Shown: positions 51,726 to 60,552, counted from the first letter of the stretch. The stretch is 64,000 nt of DNA from Treponema sp. (GCA_016294035.1 JAEDCT010000009.1:28514-92513), one strand, 5' to 3'. A program made the numbers and translations. Notes: generated by a model from the sequence alone, not told the origin.

Positions 51726-54700
51726 TCATTTTTCATTGACCCTCAACCGTGAAATCTCCCAGGGTCTGAATTCGCTTTTGCTGTATGAAATCCAGCAGTT
51801 TTCCGACTTGCAAAGAGAATTGTGATTTCCTCCGGTAGATCCCTGGAGCATGGTTCGCTTTGTAACACCAAATATTGTTCCGGAATAAACACTTTCAATA
51901 ACTGTAATTGAATCAAGAATTTCTTCCAGTGTGCAGGCATTTTTTATTTTCAACCTGTCGACATCACAAATCAATCCAATGTGAGCTCCTCTCTTTAAGG
52001 CGTTTCGACTTGCCATTTTTCCCGCAGTCTGATTTTCACCCCCATAAGAAATAACATCACCGGGCACAATCATTAAAAATGCCTCGCGGACCTTTTCAAA
52101 TTTAGTTTCCGAAGGATTGTTTTCAGACTCACTCTTACCTGCCCTGGATGAATAATACGTTTTTAAAGGTACATTATCAGAATCAAACAGATACTGCCAG
52201 TCAACAATCAGATCACAGTTTTCTCCAGAACGCGGGAACGTCAAGCCTCGTTTATCTGTTCGTTCAACTGAATCAGGATCATGATTTTTTTCAGCCCTGT
52301 CACGAGGCAAAATACTATTAACATTCCAGGCATATTTATTTCCGGCATAGCTTGTTGCACGCTGAACAAATCCAAGGCAGTCAGTACCCGCACTTTTCCC
52401 GGCAGGAAACTTAAGTTTTTTCAGAAGGTCGCTTGTTTCTCTTGTATGCATGGAAAAAAAACTCTTTCCCTTGGAATATTCATGAAAACCAAGCCCCGGC
52501 ACATAGGGAACATAGTCGAGAAAAGAACCATCCTTCCAGTAAAATTTCCACAAATTATCGGGAGCAGAAGTAGATTCCCACACAGACAGATTAAGTATAG
52601 TTGTTTTAGAACCATCCATGAAACTTGTTGAATCAATGGGGAAAAGGGCTTTTTCCACGGATGATGAATAATTACTCGAATGATATGGATCATTTAATTT
52701 CGAATTGTTTTCGCACTCCCTGGAAAAATGCTGGGCAGTTGCTTTCATCTGGCTAAATAGTTTGTAGTTAAAATCAAAAGGACTGTCCCAAGCCTGAATA
52801 CCGTTTATGTTGTAATCATAGCTGACTGTATCACACACATTATCCCCATCAGTTCTGTAGGATGAAAACTGCATGAACTCTACAGTCTGACCACCATCAC
52901 CGCAAGCAAGGCCTCCCATATTGTTTATGTCTGATCTTGAATCAAATTTTTTGTTCCATTCATTATCATTAGAATCCCATGGATGAACTTCATTCCAGTC
53001 AATAACATTGTTTCCGGGAAAGGAATCATTGTAATACAAATTTGCACGCCATAGACATTTCTTATCATAATAGGAAAAACTGCAGGACTCATCATTTTTT
53101 CTGGTACAGAAAGAACTTAAGTTTCCTTTAGGAATAATTCTCAGTACCAAACAAATTTCATTTCCATAATTGAATTCATCATCATCATCCGGCCATATTA
53201 AAAATTTCAAGATTCTCTGTGAATAATCATAATTCTTTCCAACAAACATTGTTCCGTGTGCATTTAGAAACAATTTTATATCATCATTCATTTTTGCCAG
53301 ATATTCTGACGTCTCTTTCTGGCAATAGTAGGAACCTATTTCATAACGACTGCCATTTACGGTTTCCGCGTATATGGAAATGCTTGTGTCAACCTTGTTT
53401 CCCAGTGCAACTCCTGTAAAAGGGTTAACCTTTCCATGATTTTTGTCATATACTTCTATTACTGCCTCTGCCCCTTTCATATATTCTTCCAGGCATTTAC
53501 CCGTTAATTTCAGATATGGACTCTCAAGACAAAGGTATTCTCCAGTATTTGGAATCCACGGCCACACTTTTTCAAGATTCACTCTCTGCTCCTGTTCGTA
53601 AATTCTCTCATAGCAAAGGGATGCATCAATATCATTGAATGAAAAAACATCCCATGACGGGACTTCATATTTTCTGGAAAAATTTTCCTGAACCAGAAGT
53701 CTTGCAGGAACATACTCCTTGTATTTTTCAATATTCAAAAGCCTGTCTTTTGAGCACTTTCCAGTTTTTTTGTTCATGTAGACAACTTCAATTCCACCAG
53801 GATTGTGAGAATCAATTTTTACAACAATGGCGCAATCATATTCGCCTAAACTCAGTTTTTCCTTTCGCAAGAGAACATCACCCGTCTGAAGAATACTCAG
53901 ATTCGGCATTGGACAAAATATCTGATCAATAAGTTTTCCATTCAGTTTCAGGGAAGGATCTATATCAATCAATTTCTTTCGATAGTTTTTGCTGACCATG
54001 GAATATGAAATAAAATTTTTCGAGTATGATTCAAACACATTTTTAATCTCATCATTAAAACCATATATACTGGAATATGAACCTGTTCTGTAAATCGAGC
54101 CGAAAAGAAACCCCAGACTGTCACATCCAGAACTGGAAAATTTACTTAAGTTTCCTCCACTCACAAAGGTACAGAAAGAATTTTTTTTAGAATTATTAGC
54201 CATGCTGATTTTCTCACAATAAATTTCACAGGTATCAATTCCACCAGGAACATAGGAAACATGTGACGTAAAATAATCCAAAGCAGACTTTGCCAGCTTG
54301 TTTCCCATATCTGCGGTAACAAGAGAATTTCTTTCACACAAATATTTGTTTTTTCCTGAACCGGATCTCAAAACAGAAAACCTTACCGGATAAGAATGCT
54401 TCCAGATTCTGGCAATATAATCAGCTACAGCATCATGAGTGGAATACCAGTCATAAGTTTCAAAATAGTTCGATAAACTTTCACGAAGATTTTCCAGCCT
54501 GGTTTCTTCATTTTGATTTTTTCTGGAAAGCGCCACAATTCCATGCTGACCGGCAAAGGTAACTCTCAAAAGAAAAAAGCCATTTTCAGTACTCCGACCC
54601 AAATCCTCATCAATTGGAAAGCATAGATTTAGTGAAGAATCAGAATTCCAGGAAGATCCGCTGTGAAATGAAACCCCGGAAAAACAGGAGTCATTTAAGG

Positions 54701-54995
54701 GAACTGGAATCATTTTTTTTGAAAAATCAACGGAACTTCCCAGGCACCATTTTGTTCCACTAAAATAAAAAAATTCATTTGTATTGGTGACAAAAGCACA
54801 GGAATCCACGCAGCAGGATTTTCCATTTATTGAAACCTGAAGAATTCTGTGCCTCATGTTCTCAACCCGAGAAACAACACCAACAGAAAGTCCGGAAGAT
54901 TTGTCCTGGGCAATCCATGATTCCTGGGAAAAGCAGAGGCTCACCAGAAAACAAAAACAAAAGAAAAGAATTAAAGATTTTTTTTGAATGTGCAT
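51726..54995 (-). CDS. large secreted protein with two NlpC/P60-like segments, the first inactive
   Basis: 1089 residues. Signal peptide (LILFFCFCFLVSLCFSQ-ES). The C-terminal segment has GTDCLGFVQRATSYAG (nucleophile Cys873), PGDVISYGG and KRGAHIGLICDVD (His near 1005), the pattern of NlpC/P60 cysteine hydrolases. A similar set occurs earlier: SGCDSLGFLFGSIY (about 288-302), TGDVLLRKE (about 371) and EYDCAIVVKID (about 386), with Ser for Cys and no His, so it looks like a duplicated, catalytically dead copy. The regions between are Cys-rich and unrecognised. Peptidoglycan hydrolysis or binding is inferred. No ribosome binding site is obvious. Confidence 0.75.
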   Translation of the reverse strand: MHIQKKSLILFFCFCFLVSLCFSQESWIAQDKSSGLSVGVVSRVENMRHRILQVSINGKSCCVDSCAFVTNTNEFFYFSGTKWCLGSSVDFSKKMIPVPLNDSCFSGVSFHSGSSWNSDSSLNLCFPIDEDLGRSTENGFFLLRVTFAGQHGIVALSRKNQNEETRLENLRESLSNYFETYDWYSTHDAVADYIARIWKHSYPVRFSVLRSGSGKNKYLCERNSLVTADMGNKLAKSALDYFTSHVSYVPGGIDTCEIYCEKISMANNSKKNSFCTFVSGGNLSKFSSSGCDSLGFLFGSIYRTGSYSSIYGFNDEIKNVFESYSKNFISYSMVSKNYRKKLIDIDPSLKLNGKLIDQIFCPMPNLSILQTGDVLLRKEKLSLGEYDCAIVVKIDSHNPGGIEVVYMNKKTGKCSKDRLLNIEKYKEYVPARLLVQENFSRKYEVPSWDVFSFNDIDASLCYERIYEQEQRVNLEKVWPWIPNTGEYLCLESPYLKLTGKCLEEYMKGAEAVIEVYDKNHGKVNPFTGVALGNKVDTSISIYAETVNGSRYEIGSYYCQKETSEYLAKMNDDIKLFLNAHGTMFVGKNYDYSQRILKFLIWPDDDDEFNYGNEICLVLRIIPKGNLSSFCTRKNDESCSFSYYDKKCLWRANLYYNDSFPGNNVIDWNEVHPWDSNDNEWNKKFDSRSDINNMGGLACGDGGQTVEFMQFSSYRTDGDNVCDTVSYDYNINGIQAWDSPFDFNYKLFSQMKATAQHFSRECENNSKLNDPYHSSNYSSSVEKALFPIDSTSFMDGSKTTILNLSVWESTSAPDNLWKFYWKDGSFLDYVPYVPGLGFHEYSKGKSFFSMHTRETSDLLKKLKFPAGKSAGTDCLGFVQRATSYAGNKYAWNVNSILPRDRAEKNHDPDSVERTDKRGLTFPRSGENCDLIVDWQYLFDSDNVPLKTYYSSRAGKSESENNPSETKFEKVREAFLMIVPGDVISYGGENQTAGKMASRNALKRGAHIGLICDVDRLKIKNACTLEEILDSITVIESVYSGTIFGVTKRTMLQGSTGGNHNSLCKSENCWISYSKSEFRPWEISRLRVNEK

Positions 54996-55030
54996 ACAAA
55001 ATAGTTTTGTCGCAGAAATTCAAAAAGGAA

Positions 55031-55066
55031 AAAAAAATCCCATCACTTTTTTTAAGCAATGGGATT
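55031..55066 (-). terminator. terminator downstream of tRNA-Arg
   Basis: Minus strand: AATCCCAT, 15-base loop, ATGGGATT followed by TTTTTTT, starting 3 bases after the tRNA 3' end. Confidence 0.75.
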
Positions 55067-55068
55067 AA

Positions 55069-55142
55069 TGACCCCGGCGGGAATCGAACTCGCTACCTGT
55101 TGCTTAGGAGGCAACCGCTCTATCCATGTGAGCTACGGGATC
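55069..55142 (-). tRNA. tRNA-Arg (anticodon CCU)
   Basis: 74 bases. Acceptor GATCCCG/CGGGGTC with discriminator A, D arm GCTC...GAGC, anticodon stem GTTGC/GCAAC with loop CTCCTAA (anticodon CCT, reads AGG), variable region AGGTA, and T arm GCGAG-TTCGATT-CCCGC. The CCA end is not encoded. The T stem has one A-C mismatch (usual sequence is GCGGG), and the acceptor has a T-G pair at position 3. It lies 49 bases downstream of the efp stop on the same strand and may be cotranscribed. Confidence 0.9.
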
Positions 55143-55191
55143 TGGTATTTTGGCCCCGTAAATGAAAGCCAAAAATATTTATCAGGAAAAA

Positions 55192-55764
55192 TTACTTGTC
55201 CTTTGCACGTTCTACAAATTCACCTTCACGTGTATCGATAACAATCTTGTCGTCTGTATTGCAGAACAATGGAACTCGAACTTCAATTCCTGTATCGAGT
55301 GTAGCTGGCTTCAAAGACTTTCCAGAAGTATCACCCTTTACACCAGGTTCACAGTAAGTAATTGTGCGAACAACCTGAGTTGGAAGATTGATACCAACTG
55401 GCTTTCCTTCATAGTATGTAACCTTAACTTCATAATCATCATCTGGAGAAATGTATCCGGCATTGTCACCAAGGTCATCGCGGCCAAGCATAACATCATC
55501 ATATGATTCCTGATCCATGAAGTGGAAATCATCACCATCAATATAAGAAAGCTTTACTGTCTTTTCTTCAAGATCAACTTCCTGGAACTTTTCTCCAGCA
55601 TCAATACCAAGATCCTGTGTGCTTCCTGAAACAATGTTCTTTACGCGAAGATTAACTGTAATTCCCTGGCGTCCACCCTTCTGACCAAGTTTCTTCTGTA
55701 CGATAAATGGGTTGCCTTCAAACATGAATGCTGAACCAACTTTAATTTCGTTTGTAGAAATCAT
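55192..55764 (-). CDS. efp: elongation factor P family protein with extended tip loop
   Basis: 190 residues in the three-domain EF-P arrangement (MISTNEIKVGSAFMFEGNPFIV; YIDGDDFHFMDQESYDDV; KGDTSGKSLKPATLDTGIEVRVPLFCNTDDKIVIDTREGEF, split). EF-P rescues ribosomes stalled at polyproline. The tip loop that carries the modified Lys in PGKGxA is here KKLGQKGGRQGITVNLRVKN, longer by a few residues, which resembles the EfpL (YeiP) loop more than canonical EF-P. So the residue that reaches the peptidyl-transferase centre and its modification are uncertain. Ribosome binding site AGAGGA. Confidence 0.88.
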   Translation of the reverse strand: MISTNEIKVGSAFMFEGNPFIVQKKLGQKGGRQGITVNLRVKNIVSGSTQDLGIDAGEKFQEVDLEEKTVKLSYIDGDDFHFMDQESYDDVMLGRDDLGDNAGYISPDDDYEVKVTYYEGKPVGINLPTQVVRTITYCEPGVKGDTSGKSLKPATLDTGIEVRVPLFCNTDDKIVIDTREGEFVERAKDK

Positions 55765-55887
55765 ATCAATATCCTCTAAAAAATAAGAATTTCTTGTATT
55801 TTATAGGAATCTCAATAAAAACTCAAGGGAATGAAAATAATCTTTCATAAAATGTTAATTTTTCGCAAGATATTGTATAATTTAAGA

Positions 55888-57057
55888 ATGATAACTTTAC
55901 TTTCAAGAATATTCATTAAGAACCACGAAAAATATATGGATGAAAAAGTTCGAAGGCACTATGGAATTCTTTGCAGTACCTTTGGCATTTTTCTAAACAT
56001 ATTACTGTTTGTTTCAAAGCTGATTGGGGCAATGGTAACAAAATCTGTCGCCATATTTGCAGATTCCTTCAACAACCTTTCAGATGCCGCATCATCTTTT
56101 GTATCCGTGCTGGGATTCAAGCTTGCAGGAAAAAAACCTGATGAAGAACACCCTTTTGGACACGGCCGAATAGAATACATTTCCGGCCTAATCGTTTCCT
56201 TTCTCATCCTGCTCATGGGAATTGAACTTTTCAAGACATCCATTGAATCAATCATGAGCCAGAAAAAAATCGAGTATTCCCTGTTTTCAGTAATAATAAT
56301 GGCAGCATCGGTTCTCATAAAGCTATACATGTACACCTACAATCATTCCATTGCAAAAAAAATAAAATCCCCTTCAATGGAGGCTGTTGCCATAGACAGT
56401 TTTTCAGATATGATTTCCACTTCAATCGTAATAATCTCAATTATTGCCGGAAGATTCACGAATTTTCCCCTGGATGGAATCGGAGGACTGATTGTAGCAG
56501 TTTTCATTTTCAGAAGCGGAATCAAATCCTGCAAGGAAACCATCGACCCTCTTCTTGGACTTCCACCTGAAAAAGAATTAGTTGAAAAAGTTGAAAAGGA
56601 AACACTAAAATATTCTCCCATAGTTGCAATTCATGATCTGGTTGTACATGACTATGGTCCTGGAAGACTCATGATTTCGCTTCACGCAGAAGTTCCCGGA
56701 GACAGAAACATATTTGAACTTCATGAAGTAATCGACAAAGCCGAACTTGCACTGGCAAAAAAATTCAACTGCAATGCCGTCATTCACATGGATCCAATCG
56801 ACACAGGCAACGAAAGACTTGGGCCGCTGAAAAAACTTGCACTGGAAGAAGCCCACAAAATTGATGAGAGATTTACTATTCACGACGTAAGGCTTGTTCC
56901 CGGCGAAAAGCAAACCAACCTGATTTTTGACATTGTGCGTCCCCATGACTCAAAGATCAGCGTAAAGGAACTAAAAAGAAAACTGGCACATGCAATCAGG
57001 CAAAGGGAATGCGACATCAACTGCGTCATTACAGTTGACTCACCCTATGTCCAGTAA
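55888..57057 (+). CDS. cation diffusion facilitator (CDF) metal transporter
   Basis: 389 residues from ATG 55888; an upstream open stretch to 55831 is discounted because TATAAT ends exactly 6 bases before 55888 and no ribosome binding site exists further up. Six helices with the metal site in ADSFNNLSDAASSF (D-x-x-x-D type) and HPFGHGRIEYISGL, plus the second site in VAIDSFSDMISTS. A C-terminal cytoplasmic domain (VAIHDLVVHDYGPGRLMISLHAEVPGD split; NAVIHMDP) follows and is longer than usual, with an extra ~90 residues (LGPLKKLALEEAHKIDERF...). Exports Zn, Mn or Fe; the DD-DD/His pattern does not settle which. Confidence 0.92.
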   Translation: MITLLSRIFIKNHEKYMDEKVRRHYGILCSTFGIFLNILLFVSKLIGAMVTKSVAIFADSFNNLSDAASSFVSVLGFKLAGKKPDEEHPFGHGRIEYISGLIVSFLILLMGIELFKTSIESIMSQKKIEYSLFSVIIMAASVLIKLYMYTYNHSIAKKIKSPSMEAVAIDSFSDMISTSIVIISIIAGRFTNFPLDGIGGLIVAVFIFRSGIKSCKETIDPLLGLPPEKELVEKVEKETLKYSPIVAIHDLVVHDYGPGRLMISLHAEVPGDRNIFELHEVIDKAELALAKKFNCNAVIHMDPIDTGNERLGPLKKLALEEAHKIDERFTIHDVRLVPGEKQTNLIFDIVRPHDSKISVKELKRKLAHAIRQRECDINCVITVDSPYVQ

Positions 57058-57101
57058 AAAAAGAACCCCGAAAACCGGATTTAAGATCCAGTCTTTGGGG
57101 C
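57058..57101. terminator. bidirectional terminator between CDF gene and hisF
   Basis: CCCC (57066-57069) and GGGG (57097-57100) enclose a further GGAT/ATCC stem with loop TTAAG. The minus strand continues TTCTTTTTTT for hisF; the plus strand has a later T-run. Confidence 0.65.
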
Positions 57102-57126
57102 ATATTCAAGTCAATGTTTTTTTATT

Positions 57127-57891
57127 CTACAGCCTGACTGGAACGTCAAGTTTTCGAAGTTCATCCTTTATGGATCCTACAGTATAATCTCCTGAGTGAA
57201 CCATACTTGCAATAAGTGCAGCATCAGCCTTTCCTTCCTTAAACACGTCTGCCAGGTGTGCAACAGTTCCGCCACCGCCTGAAGCAATTACAGGAACATC
57301 AACAGCCTCACTGATCATTCGTGTCAGGTTCAGTTCATAGCCCTGCCTTGTTCCATCTGCATCAATGGAGTTCAGAACAATTTCACCGGCACCAAGCTTC
57401 ACTGCCTTTAAAGCCCACTCACGGGCATCAAGTTCCGTTGCAACCCTTCCACCGTTAATGTAAACTCTGTATCCGCTTGGCATATTTTCATCACGGGCGG
57501 CATCCATTCCAAGAACAATGCACTGATTACCAAAAACCCTTGCACCCTGAGAAATAAGATCAGGATTCTTAACAGCCTGCGAGTTCAAGCTGATTTTTTC
57601 AGCTCCTGCCAGAATCGTTGAGCGGATATCATCCAATGTTCCTATTCCGCCACCAACACAAAATGGAATGAAAACCTGAGAGGCAACACGGGCAATAAGA
57701 TCAAGAATAGGACCACGGCCTCTTGCACTGGCCATAATGTCGTAGAACACAAGCTCATCTACACCCTGGCGATAGTATTCTGCTGCCATTTCAACAGGAT
57801 CACCAATATCAACATTATTCTGAAACTTAACGCCCTTTGTTGTTCTTCCGTCCTTTACATCAAGACAAACAATAATTCTTTTCTTTAGCAT
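57127..57891 (-). CDS. hisF: imidazole glycerol phosphate synthase, cyclase subunit
   Basis: 254 residues, (beta/alpha)8 barrel. With HisH it turns PRFAR and ammonia into IGP and AICAR in histidine synthesis. IIVCLDVKDGRTTKGV carries catalytic Asp11; FCVGGGIGTLDDI, GMDAARDE, LNSIDADGTRQGYEL (catalytic Asp130 region) and PVIASGGGGT are intact. The ATG overlaps the end of hisH by 7 bases with a GGAG site. No other his genes are in the window, so the pair is split from the rest of the pathway. Confidence 0.95.
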   Translation of the reverse strand: MLKKRIIVCLDVKDGRTTKGVKFQNNVDIGDPVEMAAEYYRQGVDELVFYDIMASARGRGPILDLIARVASQVFIPFCVGGGIGTLDDIRSTILAGAEKISLNSQAVKNPDLISQGARVFGNQCIVLGMDAARDENMPSGYRVYINGGRVATELDAREWALKAVKLGAGEIVLNSIDADGTRQGYELNLTRMISEAVDVPVIASGGGGTVAHLADVFKEGKADAALIASMVHSGDYTVGSIKDELRKLDVPVRL

Positions 57892-58508
57892 CTTGCAAAA
57901 TTCTCCAGTATCTTAAGTCCAGCAGCACCTGACTTTTCCGGATGGAACTGAAACACCGTAATATTATCCTTTGAAATAACTGCAGGAACCTTAATCCCGT
58001 AATCAGCATACCCCTTGATTATTGAACTGTCTTCCGGCTGAATGACATAGGAGTGAACAAAATAGAAGTCAGCATTTTCTCCAACTCCATCAAGGAGGGA
58101 CGAACCACCGTTAATTCTCACAACATTGTTCCAGCCCATGTGGGGAATTTTGATTCGGGAATCCTTTTCAAGCTCATCAAATTTTGACATATGGACAATA
58201 TTTCCCTTCAGCAGACCAAGACATGGAGTGTCTCCTTCATCTGAATAATCAAAGACAATCTGACTTCCAAGACATATTCCCATGAGAGGCTTTCCACTGG
58301 CCGAAAAATTCTTGAGGAAAGAATCAAATCCGGTATTCTTGAGCTGATTCATTGCATAGGCTGCATCTCCAACCCCGGGGAAAATAACCTTGTCTACATT
58401 TTCAAGATCCCGCGGATTTTTTGAGAGAATATAAGGAGCCTTCAAAAATTCAAGCGCATGCTCCACACTCGTAATATTACCTGCGTTGTAATCAATAATT
58501 CCAATCAT
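57885..58508 (-). CDS. hisH: imidazole glycerol phosphate synthase, glutamine amidotransferase subunit
   Basis: 207 residues from ATG 58508 (MIGIIDYNAGNITSV). Class I amidotransferase: oxyanion PGVGDA, nucleophile in MGICLGSQIVF, and the His-Glu pair in VFQFHPEKSGAAGL. Supplies ammonia to HisF. An in-frame GTG-type extension to 58553 is discounted because TAGACT with a good -35 ends 7 bases before 58508. Confidence 0.94.
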   Translation of the reverse strand: MIGIIDYNAGNITSVEHALEFLKAPYILSKNPRDLENVDKVIFPGVGDAAYAMNQLKNTGFDSFLKNFSASGKPLMGICLGSQIVFDYSDEGDTPCLGLLKGNIVHMSKFDELEKDSRIKIPHMGWNNVVRINGGSSLLDGVGENADFYFVHSYVIQPEDSSIIKGYADYGIKVPAVISKDNITVFQFHPEKSGAAGLKILENFARC

Positions 58509-58515
58509 GATTGAA

Positions 58516-58544
58516 AGTCTAGCACAAGAACACCAAAATGTGAA
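58516..58544 (-). promoter_or_regulatory. leaderless-type promoter of hisHF
   Basis: Minus strand: TTCACA (58539-58544), 17-base spacer, TAGACT (58516-58521), 7 bases, ATG at 58508. Confidence 0.6.
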
Positions 58545-58557
58545 CAAATGCAAATCA

Positions 58558-58586
58558 TTGAATTATGGTCCTGGTTCTGATAAAAT
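58558..58586 (+). promoter_or_regulatory. leaderless-type promoter of the lipoprotein-transglycosylase unit
   Basis: TTGAAT (58558-58563), 17-base spacer, TAAAAT (58581-58586), exactly 6 bases, ATG at 58593. Confidence 0.6.
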
Positions 58587-58592
58587 ATGTGC

Positions 58593-59624
58593 ATGAAAAA
58601 AATCATAGGATCACTACTGATCTTGATGCTTGCCTGGAATGTTATTTCCTGCAGCAACAAGAAAACTCAGTTTGAAACAATGCAGAATCAGCTTTATTCC
58701 ATATTGCAGAAAGATGATATTGGAAACGAAACCAGATACGCTGTAATCAACAAGATTGCAAGCAACATGCTTTCTGTGAACGACTACAATTCCCTGGTGA
58801 TTTTTTTGACTGAATGGGTTGAAAAGCATCCAACCGACTCATTCAATGCCTACTGGCTTTTAATGACGGCATCCGCATATCTTGAAACAAATGCAGAAGA
58901 AGTTGCTGAATATTATTTCGAACGAATCATAAACAACTACCCGGACCTTATTATTCAGGGACAGTCCATTCACTTTATCTGTCTTCAGCACCTGATCCAG
59001 ATTTCAAAAAATTCTGCAAACAGGATTTCTTACTTTAACCAGCTAATTTCCAAATTTTCAAACGACATAAGTATTTGCGAGATTTACTACAGACTTGCCA
59101 TCGAATATGAAAAGGAAGGAGAATGGACTCAGGCACTTCGATCACTGAAAATGTTCATTGACCAGGATGACGCTTCAACAATCCAGATTGCGGGATATCC
59201 AAATGCCTATGTTAGTGCAAGACAGCTCATTGACTTCAACAACTCTTCCAAGGACTGGACATTTGAAAGTCTGGACAATCTTGTTGCGGCAGTAAAAAAA
59301 GCGATTTACACATATAATTCAGAAGCTCTAGAAAAATACAAGTCAAAGGTGAACTTTTTTGCAATGACATGGCGTTCTGATGAAACAGACGTTAATGCCC
59401 AGGAATCTTTCTCCCTTGCATCTTTCATGAGGGGAAACAGAATCCGATGCAACGACACACTTGATGCCTCATCTTCCCCAACAGAAGCATACTTGAGAAC
59501 TGTTGGATGGAGTAACTATGTTAATGTCTGGTATCTTTATTTCAGAAAGGTAAATTTTCCTGCAAATCCTGAAATTCACGGAAGATGGGAATGGGCCGGT
59601 ATTTACTATGGTGAAAAACTTTGA
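58593..59624 (+). CDS. TPR-type lipoprotein
   Basis: 343 residues from ATG 58593; an in-frame ATG at 58587 directly abuts the -10 hexamer, so 58593 is preferred. Signal peptide with lipobox NVISCSN (Cys19). The body is helical with repeat-like hairpins (NAYWLLMTASAYLETNAEEVAEYYFERIINNYP, split; EIYYRLAIEYEKEGEWTQALRSLKMFI), as in TPR or BamD/YfgM-like lipoproteins, and ends in a GRWEWAGIYYGEKL strand. Its stop overlaps the TTG start of the transglycosylase gene, so they act as one unit, perhaps as enzyme and regulator in peptidoglycan turnover. Confidence 0.8.
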   Translation: MKKIIGSLLILMLAWNVISCSNKKTQFETMQNQLYSILQKDDIGNETRYAVINKIASNMLSVNDYNSLVIFLTEWVEKHPTDSFNAYWLLMTASAYLETNAEEVAEYYFERIINNYPDLIIQGQSIHFICLQHLIQISKNSANRISYFNQLISKFSNDISICEIYYRLAIEYEKEGEWTQALRSLKMFIDQDDASTIQIAGYPNAYVSARQLIDFNNSSKDWTFESLDNLVAAVKKAIYTYNSEALEKYKSKVNFFAMTWRSDETDVNAQESFSLASFMRGNRIRCNDTLDASSSPTEAYLRTVGWSNYVNVWYLYFRKVNFPANPEIHGRWEWAGIYYGEKL

Positions 59625-60550
59625 TTAGAAGAACCATATTTTTTGCAGTTGTCTTTCTAAAGCTGATTCCATCAATTTCTTTAGCCCAGGAAGCCAAGCC
59701 TGAACAGCAGAAGCAAAAACTCTACAAATATGCAGAACCAAAGCGAAAGGATTTTGGGGCCCATGGTGTTTTCAAGGCCAGAACCCTTGAATTCCGAAAC
59801 CAGTATCTTACAGAAGAAAAAAGGCTCTGGCTTTCTGAAGTTCTTTATGCATCAGCAAACTACAGGCCATACATCATTGCAAAACTTAAAGAACGCAAAA
59901 TGCCCCTGTATCTTCAATACCTTCCAATTGTTGAATCAAACTACAAGCCCACAGCAGTTTCCAGGTCCGGAGCAACAGGATTATGGCAATTCATGGCAAA
60001 CAGCATGAGTCCATACCTGAAAAAAAATGACTACTATGACGAGCGACTTGACCCATGGAAAGAAACAGACGCAGCTCTCTCAAAACTTCAGGAAAACTAC
60101 AAGACATTCAAGGACTGGAATCTTGCGCTGGCAGCATACAATATGGGAGCAGGAGCTGTCAGCAGGATTCTGAAAAAACATCCTGGAAAGGATTTCTGGT
60201 ACCTGGCTGAAAAGGGATTGCTTTCAAAACAGGCAAGCGACTACGTTCCAAAACTAATTGCCATTTCTGACATAGTTGAAAATGCTGCCTTGTATGGTGC
60301 AATTGAAATTGGTGCGGCAAAAATCCTTTCTGAATCTTCACCAACAATAAATTTCAGCTATCTCAAGATAAAGGGATGCATAAAGCTGGAAACTATTTCA
60401 AGCAGAACAGGCATTCCCCTCAAAACCCTTCAGTTTCTGAATCCAGCCCTCAAAAAAGGATGCACTCCGCCTAAGGAAACCTACAGTCTCAGGCTTCCAT
60501 ACGGAAAATCAAAAGAAGTAAGCGAAAAACTTAAAAAAACTTCAAAATGA
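59621..60550 (+). CDS. membrane-bound lytic murein transglycosylase D-like protein
   Basis: 309 residues, TTG start overlapping the previous stop (TTGA). Signal peptide (FFAVVFLKLIPSISLAQ). SLT domain from about residue 85: LYLQYLPIVESNYKPTAVSRSGATGLWQFM with catalytic Glu in PIVESNY, DERLDPWKETDAA, and WNLALAAYNMGAGAV. The C-terminal ~60 residues (YLKIKGCIKLETISSRTGIPLKTLQFLNPAL, split) are LysM-like. It cuts glycan strands with formation of anhydromuramic ends. An IS remnant begins 2 bases after its stop codon, so nothing of the gene is lost. Confidence 0.92.
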   Translation: MIRRTIFFAVVFLKLIPSISLAQEAKPEQQKQKLYKYAEPKRKDFGAHGVFKARTLEFRNQYLTEEKRLWLSEVLYASANYRPYIIAKLKERKMPLYLQYLPIVESNYKPTAVSRSGATGLWQFMANSMSPYLKKNDYYDERLDPWKETDAALSKLQENYKTFKDWNLALAAYNMGAGAVSRILKKHPGKDFWYLAEKGLLSKQASDYVPKLIAISDIVENAALYGAIEIGAAKILSESSPTINFSYLKIKGCIKLETISSRTGIPLKTLQFLNPALKKGCTPPKETYSLRLPYGKSKEVSEKLKKTSK

Positions 60551-60552
60551 AG

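Noticed and set aside
55059..55241. Open frame across the tRNA gene
   Set aside because: It is an antisense reading of tRNA-Arg and has no ribosome binding site.
57127..58508. hisHF as surface-polysaccharide amidotransferase homologues (as in some LPS loci)
   Set aside because: HisF keeps the full set of histidine-pathway residues and there are no sugar-modification genes nearby.
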